This document shows positions 43,706 to 52,754 of a stretch of 64,000 nt of DNA, piece after piece. The stretch spans positions 1-64,000 of the forward strand of contig JACPDH010000066.1 of assembly GCA_016184115.1 (NCBI GenBank). Reading direction: 5' to 3'. Position numbers and translations under genes: made by a program. Each line of letters opens with the position of its first letter. Positions within the stretch are counted from its first letter, which is position 1. Source of the DNA: Acidobacteriota bacterium. GTDB taxonomy: Bacteria > Acidobacteriota > Thermoanaerobaculia > Gp7-AA8. The notes beneath the pieces were generated by a model. It ran no database searches, was not told where the DNA came from, and worked only from the letters and a program-made list of their open reading frames with translations.

Positions 43706-44904
43706 GCGCACCCTCGATGTACGACGTCGCGATCGCCGGCGCCGGACCGGGAGGCGCGACGCTCGCCGCCCTCCTCGCGCAACAAGGGCTCGCGGTGGTG
43801 CTGTTCGACCGCGACGAATTTCCGCGCGACAAACTCTGCGGCGAATTTCTCTCGTACGACGCGCTCGCGCCACTCGAGCTCATCGGCCTCCTTGCGGAGC
43901 TCGATGCCAACGGTGCGACGGCGATCGACCGCTGTCGCATCGTGGGCCCGCACGCGCGCTACGAGCTCGAGTTTCCACACATCGCGCGAGGCATCTCGCG
44001 GCTCCGTCTCGATGCGATGCTCGTGCGTCGCGCGGCGGCGCTCGGGGCGAACGTCCGCGAAGGATGGAGCGTCGACGCCGTACAACGAACGAGCGACGGC
44101 TTCCTGTTGCAGCTGCGCGACCGCGAACGCGAGGCGCAGGAAGCGACGGCGCGGATCCTCGTCGGCGCATGGGGACGCTGGGGTCGGATCGACCGCCAGC
44201 TCGAACGCCCCTTCACCCGCGACATGGGGCGACGCCACTTCGGCTTCAAACGCCACTATCGATCGCTCACGACATCGGCACCCGGCGATGATGAATCGAC
44301 GCCCGGGGCCATCGATCTCTACTCCTTCACACGTGGATATCTCGGCGTGAACGCCGTCGAGGGAGGAACGGTGAACATCTGCGGGCTCGTGCATGCGAGC
44401 GCGCTCGATGGCCTCCGCGGCGGCTGGGAGACGTTCGTCGACTCACTACCGGCGGAAGGAGAACACCTCCGACGTCTGTTTGCGTCGCACGAGCCGGCTC
44501 AGGCACAGTTTCTTTCGTCGGAGCCGGTGATCTTCGCCGCGAGGTCACCGGTGGTCAACGGCATCCTGATGGTCGGCGACGCAGCCGGCATCATCGATCC
44601 GCTCGCCGGAAACGGGATGGCGATGGCGATCCAATCCGCCCTCGTTGCAGCCGCCGCAATCGTCGAGAACGGGCTTCGCGATGTCGACGCGACCGCGGCG
44701 CAATATGACGCGAGCTACCGCGCACTCTTCCTCGACCGGATCCGCTGGAGCCGCCGCGTCTCGAAGCTGCTCGCACGCCCGAAGCTCGTCGATCTCGCGA
44801 CTCGCCTCGTCCGCGTTTCGTCGATCGGCTCGTTCCTGCTCGCCAGAACTCGTGCAACCGACGCGCAGGTCGAGGCGATGGTGGGACGGTATCGGAGTTG
44901 TTAG
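43702..44904 (+). CDS. FAD-dependent oxidoreductase (geranylgeranyl-reductase-like)
   Basis: 400 residues: FAD loop VAIAGAGPGGATLAALLAQQ, DEFPRDKLCGEFLS (the conserved PR-K-CGE motif of the geranylgeranyl reductase/halogenase group) and GDAAGIIDPLAGNGMAMAIQ. It likely reduces or hydroxylates the ketosynthase product. End overlaps the convergent LON gene by four bases. Confidence 0.86.
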   Translation: MSAPSMYDVAIAGAGPGGATLAALLAQQGLAVVLFDRDEFPRDKLCGEFLSYDALAPLELIGLLAELDANGATAIDRCRIVGPHARYELEFPHIARGISRLRLDAMLVRRAAALGANVREGWSVDAVQRTSDGFLLQLRDREREAQEATARILVGAWGRWGRIDRQLERPFTRDMGRRHFGFKRHYRSLTTSAPGDDESTPGAIDLYSFTRGYLGVNAVEGGTVNICGLVHASALDGLRGGWETFVDSLPAEGEHLRRLFASHEPAQAQFLSSEPVIFAARSPVVNGILMVGDAAGIIDPLAGNGMAMAIQSALVAAAAIVENGLRDVDATAAQYDASYRALFLDRIRWSRRVSKLLARPKLVDLATRLVRVSSIGSFLLARTRATDAQVEAMVGRYRSC

Positions 44905-45566
44905 TTGTTCTTCGGATCGCCCTGCTGCCGGAAGGGAGCGAGAAACTCTAGGGTCTCGAGACGCTGCTTGAGGAGCTCACCGACCCGCTCCGCCCGCGCG
45001 ATGATGGCGTCGAGCTCGAGCAGCCGCTGCTTGTCGCCAACATCGAGCGGGAGTGACATCACGAGCGCGTTCGTGAGCTCTTCACACCCCGCCGTTTCCA
45101 GTTCCGGCACCTGGTTGGGTTTCGGAACGAACTCGAGATAGCGGAGCGAGAGATCCACGAGCCATTCCCTGATGGCGTAGGCCGCTTCTGGCGGCGCGGC
45201 GACGTCGGGAAGGCGCATGACACGCGCGACGCGGTAGGGCGAGTCGCTCACCTGCTCCACGACGCGGAATCGCGCCTGCCCGTTCAAGATCAGGTTGAAC
45301 CGACCATCTTCCAGCGCCGAGAGACTCTCGATCTGCCCGAGTGTGCCGACCGGGTGCACTGCAGGCGCACCGTAGTAGTCGGCCTCCCAGCCCTCTTCGA
45401 GGAGGATCATCCCGATCCGCTCATCACTCGCCATCGCGTCGGCGACCATCTGCCGGTATCGCGGTTCGAACACATGCAGTGGGAGCCGCGTCCTCGGAAA
45501 GAAGACGACGTTCGGAAGCGGGAAGAGCGGGAGGAGGAATTCCTCGCCCGGCTCGGGAAGGGCCAT
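44901..45566 (-). CDS. Stand-alone LON substrate-binding-domain protein
   Basis: 221 residues: LPLFPLPNVVFFPRTRLPLH, then VFEPRYRQMVADAM, VGTLGQIESLSALEDGRFNL and GQARFRVVEQ, the N-terminal (PUA-like) domain of Lon protease without AAA+ or protease parts. Such proteins are common but uncharacterised; substrate adaptor is a guess. Confidence 0.9.
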   Translation of the reverse strand: MALPEPGEEFLLPLFPLPNVVFFPRTRLPLHVFEPRYRQMVADAMASDERIGMILLEEGWEADYYGAPAVHPVGTLGQIESLSALEDGRFNLILNGQARFRVVEQVSDSPYRVARVMRLPDVAAPPEAAYAIREWLVDLSLRYLEFVPKPNQVPELETAGCEELTNALVMSLPLDVGDKQRLLELDAIIARAERVGELLKQRLETLEFLAPFRQQGDPKNN

Positions 45567-45668
45567 CGGGTGATTCTACGATGCAAACGCCGTCGTCGAA
45601 CGCGCTCCGCGAGGCGTCGCTTCCCAAAGCTGTGCGGCTGCACGCGGAGTCAGTACTCTTCTTCCGCC

Positions 45669-47237
45669 TCAGCCGATCCAGGCCTGACGGCCGAACTGCG
45701 CTGCGTAGTAAACCGCGAACAGCGCTTCGATACCGAAAAGACACCAGGCGATTCGCTTCGCGTGAATCGACGAAAACGCAAGGAGCAGCACCGGAACGGC
45801 GAGAAGCGCGTAGCGGTTAATGCTCGTCATTCGCCCTGTGACCACCGGCAGCCAGATCAGCGTCGCGCAATAGAGCCCTTCGCCCCAGCGACCGCGTGCA
45901 ACGAGAAACGCCGCGCCGATCAGGATCAGCGCGGCGGACGCCGCCGCCCAGAGACCAATCTCGCGCTGATCTCCGACGGTCTTGAGCAGCCCGTTCAGCA
46001 AATACCCAGGGGTCGCGACGCTGCTCCTTCCGAACCGCTGTTGAGCCGTGAGGAATGCAACCGGATCTCCCGTCGTGATCCAAAGATAGATTGAGAAGAA
46101 GGCGAGCCCGACCGGAGGACCGGCGGCAAGCGCGGCGGCTATTGACCACTTCCGTTGCCGCACGGCGTCGACGGCCAGAAACACGAGGGGAATCCCGGTG
46201 ATCCGCGTCATCCCGGCGAGCACTCCCGCGATGAATGCCGCCACCGGCTTGTCGGCCGATGCACTCCGGAGCACGGCAGCGCAGAGGAGGAGCGCGAGAC
46301 TCTCCGTGTAGTTCGCAACGAAGAATACGGAAAACGGCATCGCGGCGAAGAGCAGCAACACTCGGTCCCGAGTCCCCGTGCGGCGCATCAGCTCGATGGC
46401 ACCGAGAAAGAACGCGACGTTGAGAATGCTCGTGGCGAGCTCGACCGGCGCCGGCAGGAATCCGACGAGCCGCACGACGAGCGGGAAGAGCGGAAAGAAT
46501 GCGTAGGCGGACGCCGCGTGCGCGCCGTATCCCTGCTCGGCGATGACGTGGTAGAAGTTGCCGTCCCAGTTCGCCAGCCCGCCGAACCTGCCGTGCCGCT
46601 CCGAGGGAATCACCATGCCTAGGCGTGAAGAGAGCACGATGACGACGAGGAGAACCAGCGCGAAGGCCGCGATCGCTGCATGGAGACGCCAGCCCTGCAT
46701 CGCACTGGACTCGACCAACTCCGTTTGCACTGCAGGAGCACGGCGAGCGAGACCGAAGCCGGCGACTGCCGGCAGCGCAAGGAACATCAGAAGCAGAATC
46801 GGCAGCGCCACGAAAGGCGTGAGCGGCGGCGCAGTCACGAATCTCGTCTCCTGCAGGCGCCGGCGGTGCGTTCCGTCAGCTGTCGACAGCTCGAGCACGA
46901 GAACGTGCTCGCCCGCGCCGAATGCCGCCGGGTCGATGCTTGCCTGAAATCCCGGGTACAACGTGCCGGACAAGCCCTGAAATCTCTCCGCGACACCGGG
47001 CCACGCGAGGAACGGCTTCCCGCTGATGACTTCGCGCCCGTCTACGAAGATCGCGATCCGCACCTCACCCACCGCGGACACAGCCCAACCCTGAACGGTG
47101 AAGATAGTCGCCCCGTCGGGGTCGCGAGGTTGAACTTCGTACCAGCCTTCGAGCGCTGGACCGGCAGTTTCCGCGAGCGCGATCGAACCGCAGAGAAACG
47201 CAAAGGCGACCATCACGGCAACCCGGAAGACGCTCAC
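45669..47237 (-). CDS. PIG-V-like membrane mannosyltransferase
   Basis: About 522 residues; start uncertain (GTG 47237 or ATG 47213). After a signal-like helix (VAVMVAFAFLCGSIALA) comes a ~115-residue beta domain (GWAVSAVGEVRIAIFVDGRE), then some 10 TM helices. The PIG-V signature FGGLANWDGNFYHVIAEQGY follows TM2, and AYAFFPLFPLVVRLVGFLPA comes next. Eukaryotic PIG-V uses a dolichol-linked mannose donor; here a polyprenyl-P-sugar donor is likely. The frame can be extended upstream opposite ubiD but that is antisense read-through. Divergent from ubiD. Confidence 0.82.
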   Translation of the reverse strand: MSVFRVAVMVAFAFLCGSIALAETAGPALEGWYEVQPRDPDGATIFTVQGWAVSAVGEVRIAIFVDGREVISGKPFLAWPGVAERFQGLSGTLYPGFQASIDPAAFGAGEHVLVLELSTADGTHRRRLQETRFVTAPPLTPFVALPILLLMFLALPAVAGFGLARRAPAVQTELVESSAMQGWRLHAAIAAFALVLLVVIVLSSRLGMVIPSERHGRFGGLANWDGNFYHVIAEQGYGAHAASAYAFFPLFPLVVRLVGFLPAPVELATSILNVAFFLGAIELMRRTGTRDRVLLLFAAMPFSVFFVANYTESLALLLCAAVLRSASADKPVAAFIAGVLAGMTRITGIPLVFLAVDAVRQRKWSIAAALAAGPPVGLAFFSIYLWITTGDPVAFLTAQQRFGRSSVATPGYLLNGLLKTVGDQREIGLWAAASAALILIGAAFLVARGRWGEGLYCATLIWLPVVTGRMTSINRYALLAVPVLLLAFSSIHAKRIAWCLFGIEALFAVYYAAQFGRQAWIG

Positions 47238-47438
47238 CGCCGTACGCGTCCGGCGCGACAGTGCAGACCGCTCTTGCAAACTCTCCGCCGTCGACGAGCA
47301 TTGACCGCGCGACTCAATGCCTCGCTCGCCCGTGCCGAACGAGATCCCACCTTCATGGTTGCAGGTCACTCGTTTCCCCGCCGCTCGCTGCCGCTCGTGA
47401 TTCTCATTGGTCGGACGATTCCTTATGATAGCCCCGCC

Positions 47439-48887
47439 ATGGCCTACAAAGACCTTCGCGAATTCATCGCGGCGCTCGAAAATGCAGGCGAGCTCGTTCG
47501 CATCAAGGAACGCGTCTCTCCGAAGCTGGAGATCACCGAGATCACCGATCGCGTGTCGAAAAAATTCGGACCCGCGCTGCTGTTCGAGAACGTCGAAGGT
47601 TCCGACGTCCCTGTCGTGATCAACCTCATGGGAAACGAGCGCCGGATGAAGATAGCTCTCGAGATCGAGAGCTACGACGAATGGACCGAACGGCTCGACT
47701 TCTTCCTCGAGCCGCGCATCCCGACGGGGCTGATCGACAAGATCAAAATGCTTCCCGCGCTCGGCGAGCTCGCGAACGTCTTCCCGAAGTACGTCGACTC
47801 CGCTCCATGCCAGGAAGTCGTCCTCAAAGGCGCCGACGTCGACCTGGGCAAGCTGCCGGTCCTCACCTGCTGGCCCGAAGACGGGGGGCCGTTCATCACC
47901 TTTCCGCTCGTCTTCACGAAGGATCCCAAGTCGGCGAAACGCAACGTCGGCATGTACCGGATGCAGGTCTACGACCGGAACACGACCGGAATGCATTGGC
48001 AACTGCACAAGGACGCGGCGCGACAGCATCAGGACGCCGAGGCGATGGGCAAACAGCGGATCCCGGTGAGCGTCGCAATCGGCGCCGATCCGATCACCTG
48101 CTTCGCGGCAATCTGCCCGCTGCCTCCCGACATCGACGAGATGCTCTTCGCCGGCTACGCGCGCAAGGAATCGGTTAGGCTCGTGAAGTGCGTGACGAAC
48201 GACCTCGAGGTTCCCGCGAATGCCGAGATCGTGCTCGAGGGCTGGGTCGACCCCGCGGAGCGCCGCGCCGAAGGACCCTTCGGCGACCACACCGGCTTCT
48301 ACACGCCGGTCGAACCGTACGCGGTCTTCCACGTCGAGGCGATCACGCACCGCAGGAGCCCCATCTACATGGCGACGATCGTAGGCAAGCCGCCGCAGGA
48401 AGATGGCCACATGGGCTTCGCGATCGAACGATGCTTCCTCCCCATCATGAAGAAGCAGTTTCCCGAGATCGCCGACATGCACATGCCGATGGAAGGGGTG
48501 TTCCACAACCTCATGATCATCGCGATCAAGAAGCGCTACCCGGGACATGCGCGCAAGATCATGCATGGCATCTGGGGTCTCGGGCAGGCGATGTTCACGA
48601 AGACGATCGTGATCGTCGACGACCACGTCGATCCGCACGACCTCCGGACCGTCTCCTGGTACGTGCTCAACAACGTCGATCCCGAGCGTGACATGGAGAT
48701 GGTCATGGGACCGATCGACGTGCTCGACCACTCGTCGCGAGCCTTCGGGTACGGCAGCCACGTCGGCATCGACGGAACGAAGAAGCTCGAAGGCGAAGGC
48801 TTCACGCGCGTCTGGCCCGACGAGATCGAGATGTCGGGCGACGTGAAGTCGAGGATCGACGCGCTCTGGCCCAGGCTGGGGCTGTAG
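47439..48887 (+). CDS. UbiD-family decarboxylase
   Basis: 482 residues from ATG 47439 (MAYKDLREFIAALENAGELV). Family motifs: PALLFENVEG, PVLTCWPEDGGPFITFPLVF, NVGMYRMQVYDRNTTGMHWQ, EGPFGDHTGFYTPVE (the E-x-P-x-G-D-H prenyl-FMN region) and DDHVDPHD. It decarboxylates aromatic or unsaturated acids using prenylated FMN made by a UbiX partner, not found here. A quinone-pathway role (UbiD/MqnL-type) is likely. Confidence 0.92.
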   Translation: MAYKDLREFIAALENAGELVRIKERVSPKLEITEITDRVSKKFGPALLFENVEGSDVPVVINLMGNERRMKIALEIESYDEWTERLDFFLEPRIPTGLIDKIKMLPALGELANVFPKYVDSAPCQEVVLKGADVDLGKLPVLTCWPEDGGPFITFPLVFTKDPKSAKRNVGMYRMQVYDRNTTGMHWQLHKDAARQHQDAEAMGKQRIPVSVAIGADPITCFAAICPLPPDIDEMLFAGYARKESVRLVKCVTNDLEVPANAEIVLEGWVDPAERRAEGPFGDHTGFYTPVEPYAVFHVEAITHRRSPIYMATIVGKPPQEDGHMGFAIERCFLPIMKKQFPEIADMHMPMEGVFHNLMIIAIKKRYPGHARKIMHGIWGLGQAMFTKTIVIVDDHVDPHDLRTVSWYVLNNVDPERDMEMVMGPIDVLDHSSRAFGYGSHVGIDGTKKLEGEGFTRVWPDEIEMSGDVKSRIDALWPRLGL

Positions 48888-49057
48888 TGGTCCGTAACGA
48901 AGGTCTTGCCACCAGTTCCTCCGTCACAGGTGACGACGAGTCTGCGCAGTAGCAACGCCCGGCCTGGACGCTCTCACTCCGGCAGCCGTACCAGCGGTTA
49001 CACGTCGCACGCGGGGAAGTTTGGCACTCACCCCCCTGTTTGCGGCTGGCGAACCCG
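48888..49057. other. Spacer after ubiD with degenerate palindrome
   Basis: 170 bp, no gene. It begins TAGTGGTCCGTAAC (overlapping the stop), close to the arm TAGTGGCCTGTAAC of the 60 bp inverted repeat at 29541. The matching right arm is degraded (CCGTCACAGGTGAC at 48921). Likely an old copy of the same element. Confidence 0.45.
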
Positions 49058-50200
49058 ATGGATCCGACGACTCGAACCGCCTCTCCGCCCGAGGAAGGGC
49101 GCGAAACGCTGACCCTCAGCCAGTATCTGGAGTGGGAGGAGTTTCGCGTCCACAACCCGCACACGAACCTGTCGCTCGAGTCGGGTGACGCGGCGTGGGG
49201 TCCGCTCAGGGAAATCCTCGCCGGGGCTCCACTCTCGATGATCGACCCGTCGATCCTCGGGCGGATTACGAGCGAGCGCTGGCTCGTCGATCGCTCCGCG
49301 GATCTTTCGACGCGCTACCACCTCCGCCTCGTCTCGCTCGAGACCGTGACGACGTGCAACCAGAAGTGCTACTTCTGCCCGGTGTCGATCGCGCCGCGCG
49401 AAGACGTCGAAATGCCGCCGGCGCTCTTCGACCGGATTCTCGACCAGCTGACCGCCTATCGCTCGACGCTCGAAGGAGTCTTCCTCCAGTCGTACAACGA
49501 GCCGACGATCGACCGCCGCTTCGTGCCGCAGTGCCACCAGCTCCTCGACGCACAGCTGCCCGTCGCAATCCTCACGAACGCCTCAGGCCTCACACCGAAG
49601 CGCGTCGACGAGATCCTCACCCGCGGGAAGCTTCGCTACATCGCCGTGAACCTTTCGACACTCGATCGCGCGCGCTACGCCGCGGACCGAGGCGCCGATC
49701 ACCTGGTCAATGTGCTTCGGAACGTCGACTACCTCTCGAAGAACCCCATCGCGACCGAGATGCGCATCGTCGTCCTCGGCCAGGGTGACGACACGCACCG
49801 GAGTGATTTCGACGCGATCCGCGAGCGCTACGATGGCACCCCGTTTGCCGTCACGTTCCACACCGTCATGGACCGCGCGGGCTACCTCGACCTCGGTGCG
49901 AAGCCGGCGGCGCCTCACGTTAGGCTTCGGGGCTGCGACAACATCGGCTCCAGACCGATCCAGCATCTGCACATCACCCCCGCCGGACTCTGCGTCCTCT
50001 GCTGTCAGGACTACGACGAGAACTACGTCGTCGGTGACCTCTCCAGGAGCTCGATCGATGAGGTGATGAGCGGCCCGGAAATGGCGCGCATGCGCCGCTG
50101 GGCGTATGGCATCGAAGAGGCGCCCGACAACTTCATCTGCCGCAACTGTGTCTTCGCGAAGTCCGAGCCGATCGTCGGGCGTACGCCCGCGTCGGAGTGA
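49058..50200 (+). CDS. Radical SAM/SPASM-type enzyme
   Basis: 380 residues from ATG 49058. Radical SAM cluster Cys100, Cys104, Cys107 in TTCNQKCYFCPVS. Later VFLQSYNEPTIDRR and AVNLSTLDRARYAA fit the partial TIM barrel. A SPASM-like C-terminus holds RLRGCDNIGSRPIQHLHITP, LCVLCCQDY and FICRNCVF. Family members modify peptides or metabolites; the following GT4 gene (49 bp downstream) hints at a carbohydrate-related product, but no precursor peptide is seen. Confidence 0.85.
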   Translation: MDPTTRTASPPEEGRETLTLSQYLEWEEFRVHNPHTNLSLESGDAAWGPLREILAGAPLSMIDPSILGRITSERWLVDRSADLSTRYHLRLVSLETVTTCNQKCYFCPVSIAPREDVEMPPALFDRILDQLTAYRSTLEGVFLQSYNEPTIDRRFVPQCHQLLDAQLPVAILTNASGLTPKRVDEILTRGKLRYIAVNLSTLDRARYAADRGADHLVNVLRNVDYLSKNPIATEMRIVVLGQGDDTHRSDFDAIRERYDGTPFAVTFHTVMDRAGYLDLGAKPAAPHVRLRGCDNIGSRPIQHLHITPAGLCVLCCQDYDENYVVGDLSRSSIDEVMSGPEMARMRRWAYGIEEAPDNFICRNCVFAKSEPIVGRTPASE

Positions 50201-50249
50201 GGACGCGTCCGCGCCACTCCGTTTCCGGCCAGTGTAGAGTGGCCCCTGA

Positions 50250-51254
50250 ATGAACGCGGCATCGCTGAGAATCAGCTATCTATTCGAGTCGTCCGAGATG
50301 GCGGGCGGCCACCGCGTGGCCCTCGCGCAGGCCGATGCGCTCATCGCGCGCGGCCACCGCGTCCGCATTGTAACGAAAGGCGGGCCGCTCACGTGGGGCC
50401 GATCGAATGCCACATGGACTCACGTTGCGACGCTCGAGGAGTACGACGCGGGCGGCGACGACTTCGTCGTCGGGACGTTCTACAAGACACTTCCGGCCGC
50501 GCACGCGATCGCGCCGGGCCGCGCCGTGCATCTTTGCCAGGGCTACGAAGCGCTGATCCCGCACTACGCCGAGGAGCTTGCAGCGATCGAACGCGCCTAT
50601 TCGCTCCCCCTTCCGAAGCTCGTCGTCAGCCCGCACCTCGTCCCAATCTGCGCGCGCTTCAATGACAGGGTCGAATGCGTCGGACAGATCGTCGACCGGG
50701 TCTTCTATCGGGATCTGCCGGCACGAGAGCACGATCCCCTACGCCTCCTTCTCGTCGGCGAGATGCAGGCGGGCTTCCGCGGAGTCGCAGACGCCTACGC
50801 CGCGATTCGCGCGGCGCGCGCGGCCGGGGCGCGATTCGACCTGGTCCGCGTCTCGTCGCTGGGGCCGGCCGACGGTGAGCCGCTTCACGAATCGAGCGAG
50901 TTCCACACCGCCGTGACCAACGACGCGATGACCGGAATCGTCCATTCGTGCGACATCGCGATCGCGCCCAACCATGCAGTCGAGGGCTTCGGCCTTCCGG
51001 CTGCGGAGGCGATGGCCTCAGGGCTGCCGCTCGTCGCGACGCGAATCCCAGCGTACCTCTCGTTCGACGGGCACGATGACTTTGCGCTCTTCGCCGATCC
51101 GGGAAACCCGGAATCGCTGACCGCGGCGCTCTCGCGGATGCTCGGAGACGGCGAGCTCCGGCAGCGGCTGCGCCTGCGCGGCCGCAGAGTCGCCGAATCG
51201 TTCGACGCCGCCCCGGTCGCGATGCGAATCGAGCGGTTCCTCCTCTCCCTCTGA
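50250..51254 (+). CDS. GT4-type glycosyltransferase
   Basis: 334 residues, GT-B fold. N-terminal acceptor half starts ISYLFESSEMAGGHRVALAQ. Donor half has LRLLLVGEMQAGFRGV and the EGFGLPAAEAMASGLPLVAT motif (E-x7-E) that binds the nucleotide sugar. It probably transfers a hexose to a surface glycan. Confidence 0.87.
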   Translation: MNAASLRISYLFESSEMAGGHRVALAQADALIARGHRVRIVTKGGPLTWGRSNATWTHVATLEEYDAGGDDFVVGTFYKTLPAAHAIAPGRAVHLCQGYEALIPHYAEELAAIERAYSLPLPKLVVSPHLVPICARFNDRVECVGQIVDRVFYRDLPAREHDPLRLLLVGEMQAGFRGVADAYAAIRAARAAGARFDLVRVSSLGPADGEPLHESSEFHTAVTNDAMTGIVHSCDIAIAPNHAVEGFGLPAAEAMASGLPLVATRIPAYLSFDGHDDFALFADPGNPESLTAALSRMLGDGELRQRLRLRGRRVAESFDAAPVAMRIERFLLSL

Positions 51255-51383
51255 ACTGAATCCATTTCGCCACATCCGGCGCGGAATCGATTGAACATAC
51301 AATCCCGATCGAATACGCGGCCCGGGCGGCCGCGCACGAATGCTCACCCCCGGAATGAACCCGAACCCTCCCAAGGAGCACGC

Positions 51384-52754
51384 ATGAAACGACGGCATCT
51401 CGCCATCGTCGTCGCGCTGCTCGCCGCGATTCCGTCGCTCGCCATCGCCGCTCCCGCGGCCGCGAAGCCCGATCTCGCGAGCGAGATCCGCGAGACGACT
51501 CTCGCCAACGGTATGCACGTGATCGTCTGGCCCGATCGCGACATCCCTAACGTCGCAATGTACATCTGGTATCGCGTCGGTTCGCGCAATGAGCGCCCCG
51601 GAATCACGGGCCTCTCCCACTTCTTCGAGCACATGATGTTCAACGGCGCGAAGAAATACGGTCCAGGAGAGTTCGACCGTGTGATGGAAGCGAACGGCGG
51701 CGCAAACAACGCCTACACGTCGACCGACGTCACGGTCTACCAGAACTGGTTCCCGAAGAGTGCGATGGAGCTGATATTCGACCTCGAGGCCGACCGGATC
51801 GAGAACCTCGCGTTCGACGACAGCATCGTCCAGAGCGAGCGCGGCGTCGTCTACTCGGAGCGCCGCCTCCGCGTCGACAACAGCAACCAGGGGCTGCTGA
51901 ACGAACAGGTGCAGGCCGCGGCGTACGTCGCCCATCCATACACCTTCCCTGTCATCGGCTGGCCGAGCGACATCGAGGCGTGGTCGAAGAAGGATCTGCA
52001 GGACTACTTCCGAACTTACTACGCGCCTAACAATGCGACGATGATCGTCGTCGGCGACGTGGCGGCCGACGAGGTCTTCTCCCTCGCGAAGAAGTACATC
52101 GAGCCGATTCCGGCGCAGAAGGCGCCCGATCCGGTGCGCACGGTCGAGCCCGAGCAGTCGGGCGAGCGTCGCGTGACCTTCACGAAAGACGCGCAGGTGC
52201 CGCTGATCCAGGTCGCCTGGCACATCGGCCGGGCGAACGATCCCAACGCGGAGACGCTCGACCTGTTACAGGCGATCCTCACACGCGGCGACTCCTCGCG
52301 GCTCCACCAGCGCCTCGTCGAGCAGGATCAGCTCGCCCTCGGAGTCGGCGCGTTCCAGGATCCTCGAGGATTCGACCCGGGACTCCTCTGGATTGCGATG
52401 ACGCTCTCCGCAGGCGCCGACCCGGTGAAGGCCGAGAAGATCCTCGACGAGGAGCTCGCGAAGATCGCCAAGGACGGTCCAACCGAGGCGGAGCTCCGCA
52501 AGGCGAAGAACATCCAGGTTGCCGACTTCTGGCGAAGCTTGAAGACGATCAATGGCAAGGCGCAGGCTCTCGGCAGCAACGAGACCTTCCGCGGCGATTG
52601 GCGCCAGCTCTTCTCCGCTCCCGACCGCTACGAGGCAGTGACCGCGGAACAGGTGAAGCAGGTAGCGGCCAGCGTGTTCCGCAGCACGAATCGCACCGTG
52701 GGCGTGCTCATGCCGCCCGCGGCGGAGCCCGAGACGAAGGAGGCCGCGCGATGA
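51384..52754 (+). CDS. Exported M16 zinc peptidase, catalytic subunit
   Basis: 456 residues with signal peptide (HLAIVVALLAAIPSLAIAA). HFFEH at residues 79-83 and the downstream ESERGVVYSERRL-like segment (SIVQSERGVVYSERR) give a complete zinc site. AAGGAG precedes the ATG. It is coupled by ATGA overlap to a non-catalytic partner, the two-gene M16B arrangement in which both chains form the chamber. Confidence 0.92.
   Translation: MKRRHLAIVVALLAAIPSLAIAAPAAAKPDLASEIRETTLANGMHVIVWPDRDIPNVAMYIWYRVGSRNERPGITGLSHFFEHMMFNGAKKYGPGEFDRVMEANGGANNAYTSTDVTVYQNWFPKSAMELIFDLEADRIENLAFDDSIVQSERGVVYSERRLRVDNSNQGLLNEQVQAAAYVAHPYTFPVIGWPSDIEAWSKKDLQDYFRTYYAPNNATMIVVGDVAADEVFSLAKKYIEPIPAQKAPDPVRTVEPEQSGERRVTFTKDAQVPLIQVAWHIGRANDPNAETLDLLQAILTRGDSSRLHQRLVEQDQLALGVGAFQDPRGFDPGLLWIAMTLSAGADPVKAEKILDEELAKIAKDGPTEAELRKAKNIQVADFWRSLKTINGKAQALGSNETFRGDWRQLFSAPDRYEAVTAEQVKQVAASVFRSTNRTVGVLMPPAAEPETKEAAR

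Noticed and set aside
47238-48761. Upstream extension of the mannosyltransferase frame
   Set aside because: Runs antisense through ubiD, which has all family motifs; protein-like hydrophobic sequence begins only at about 47237.
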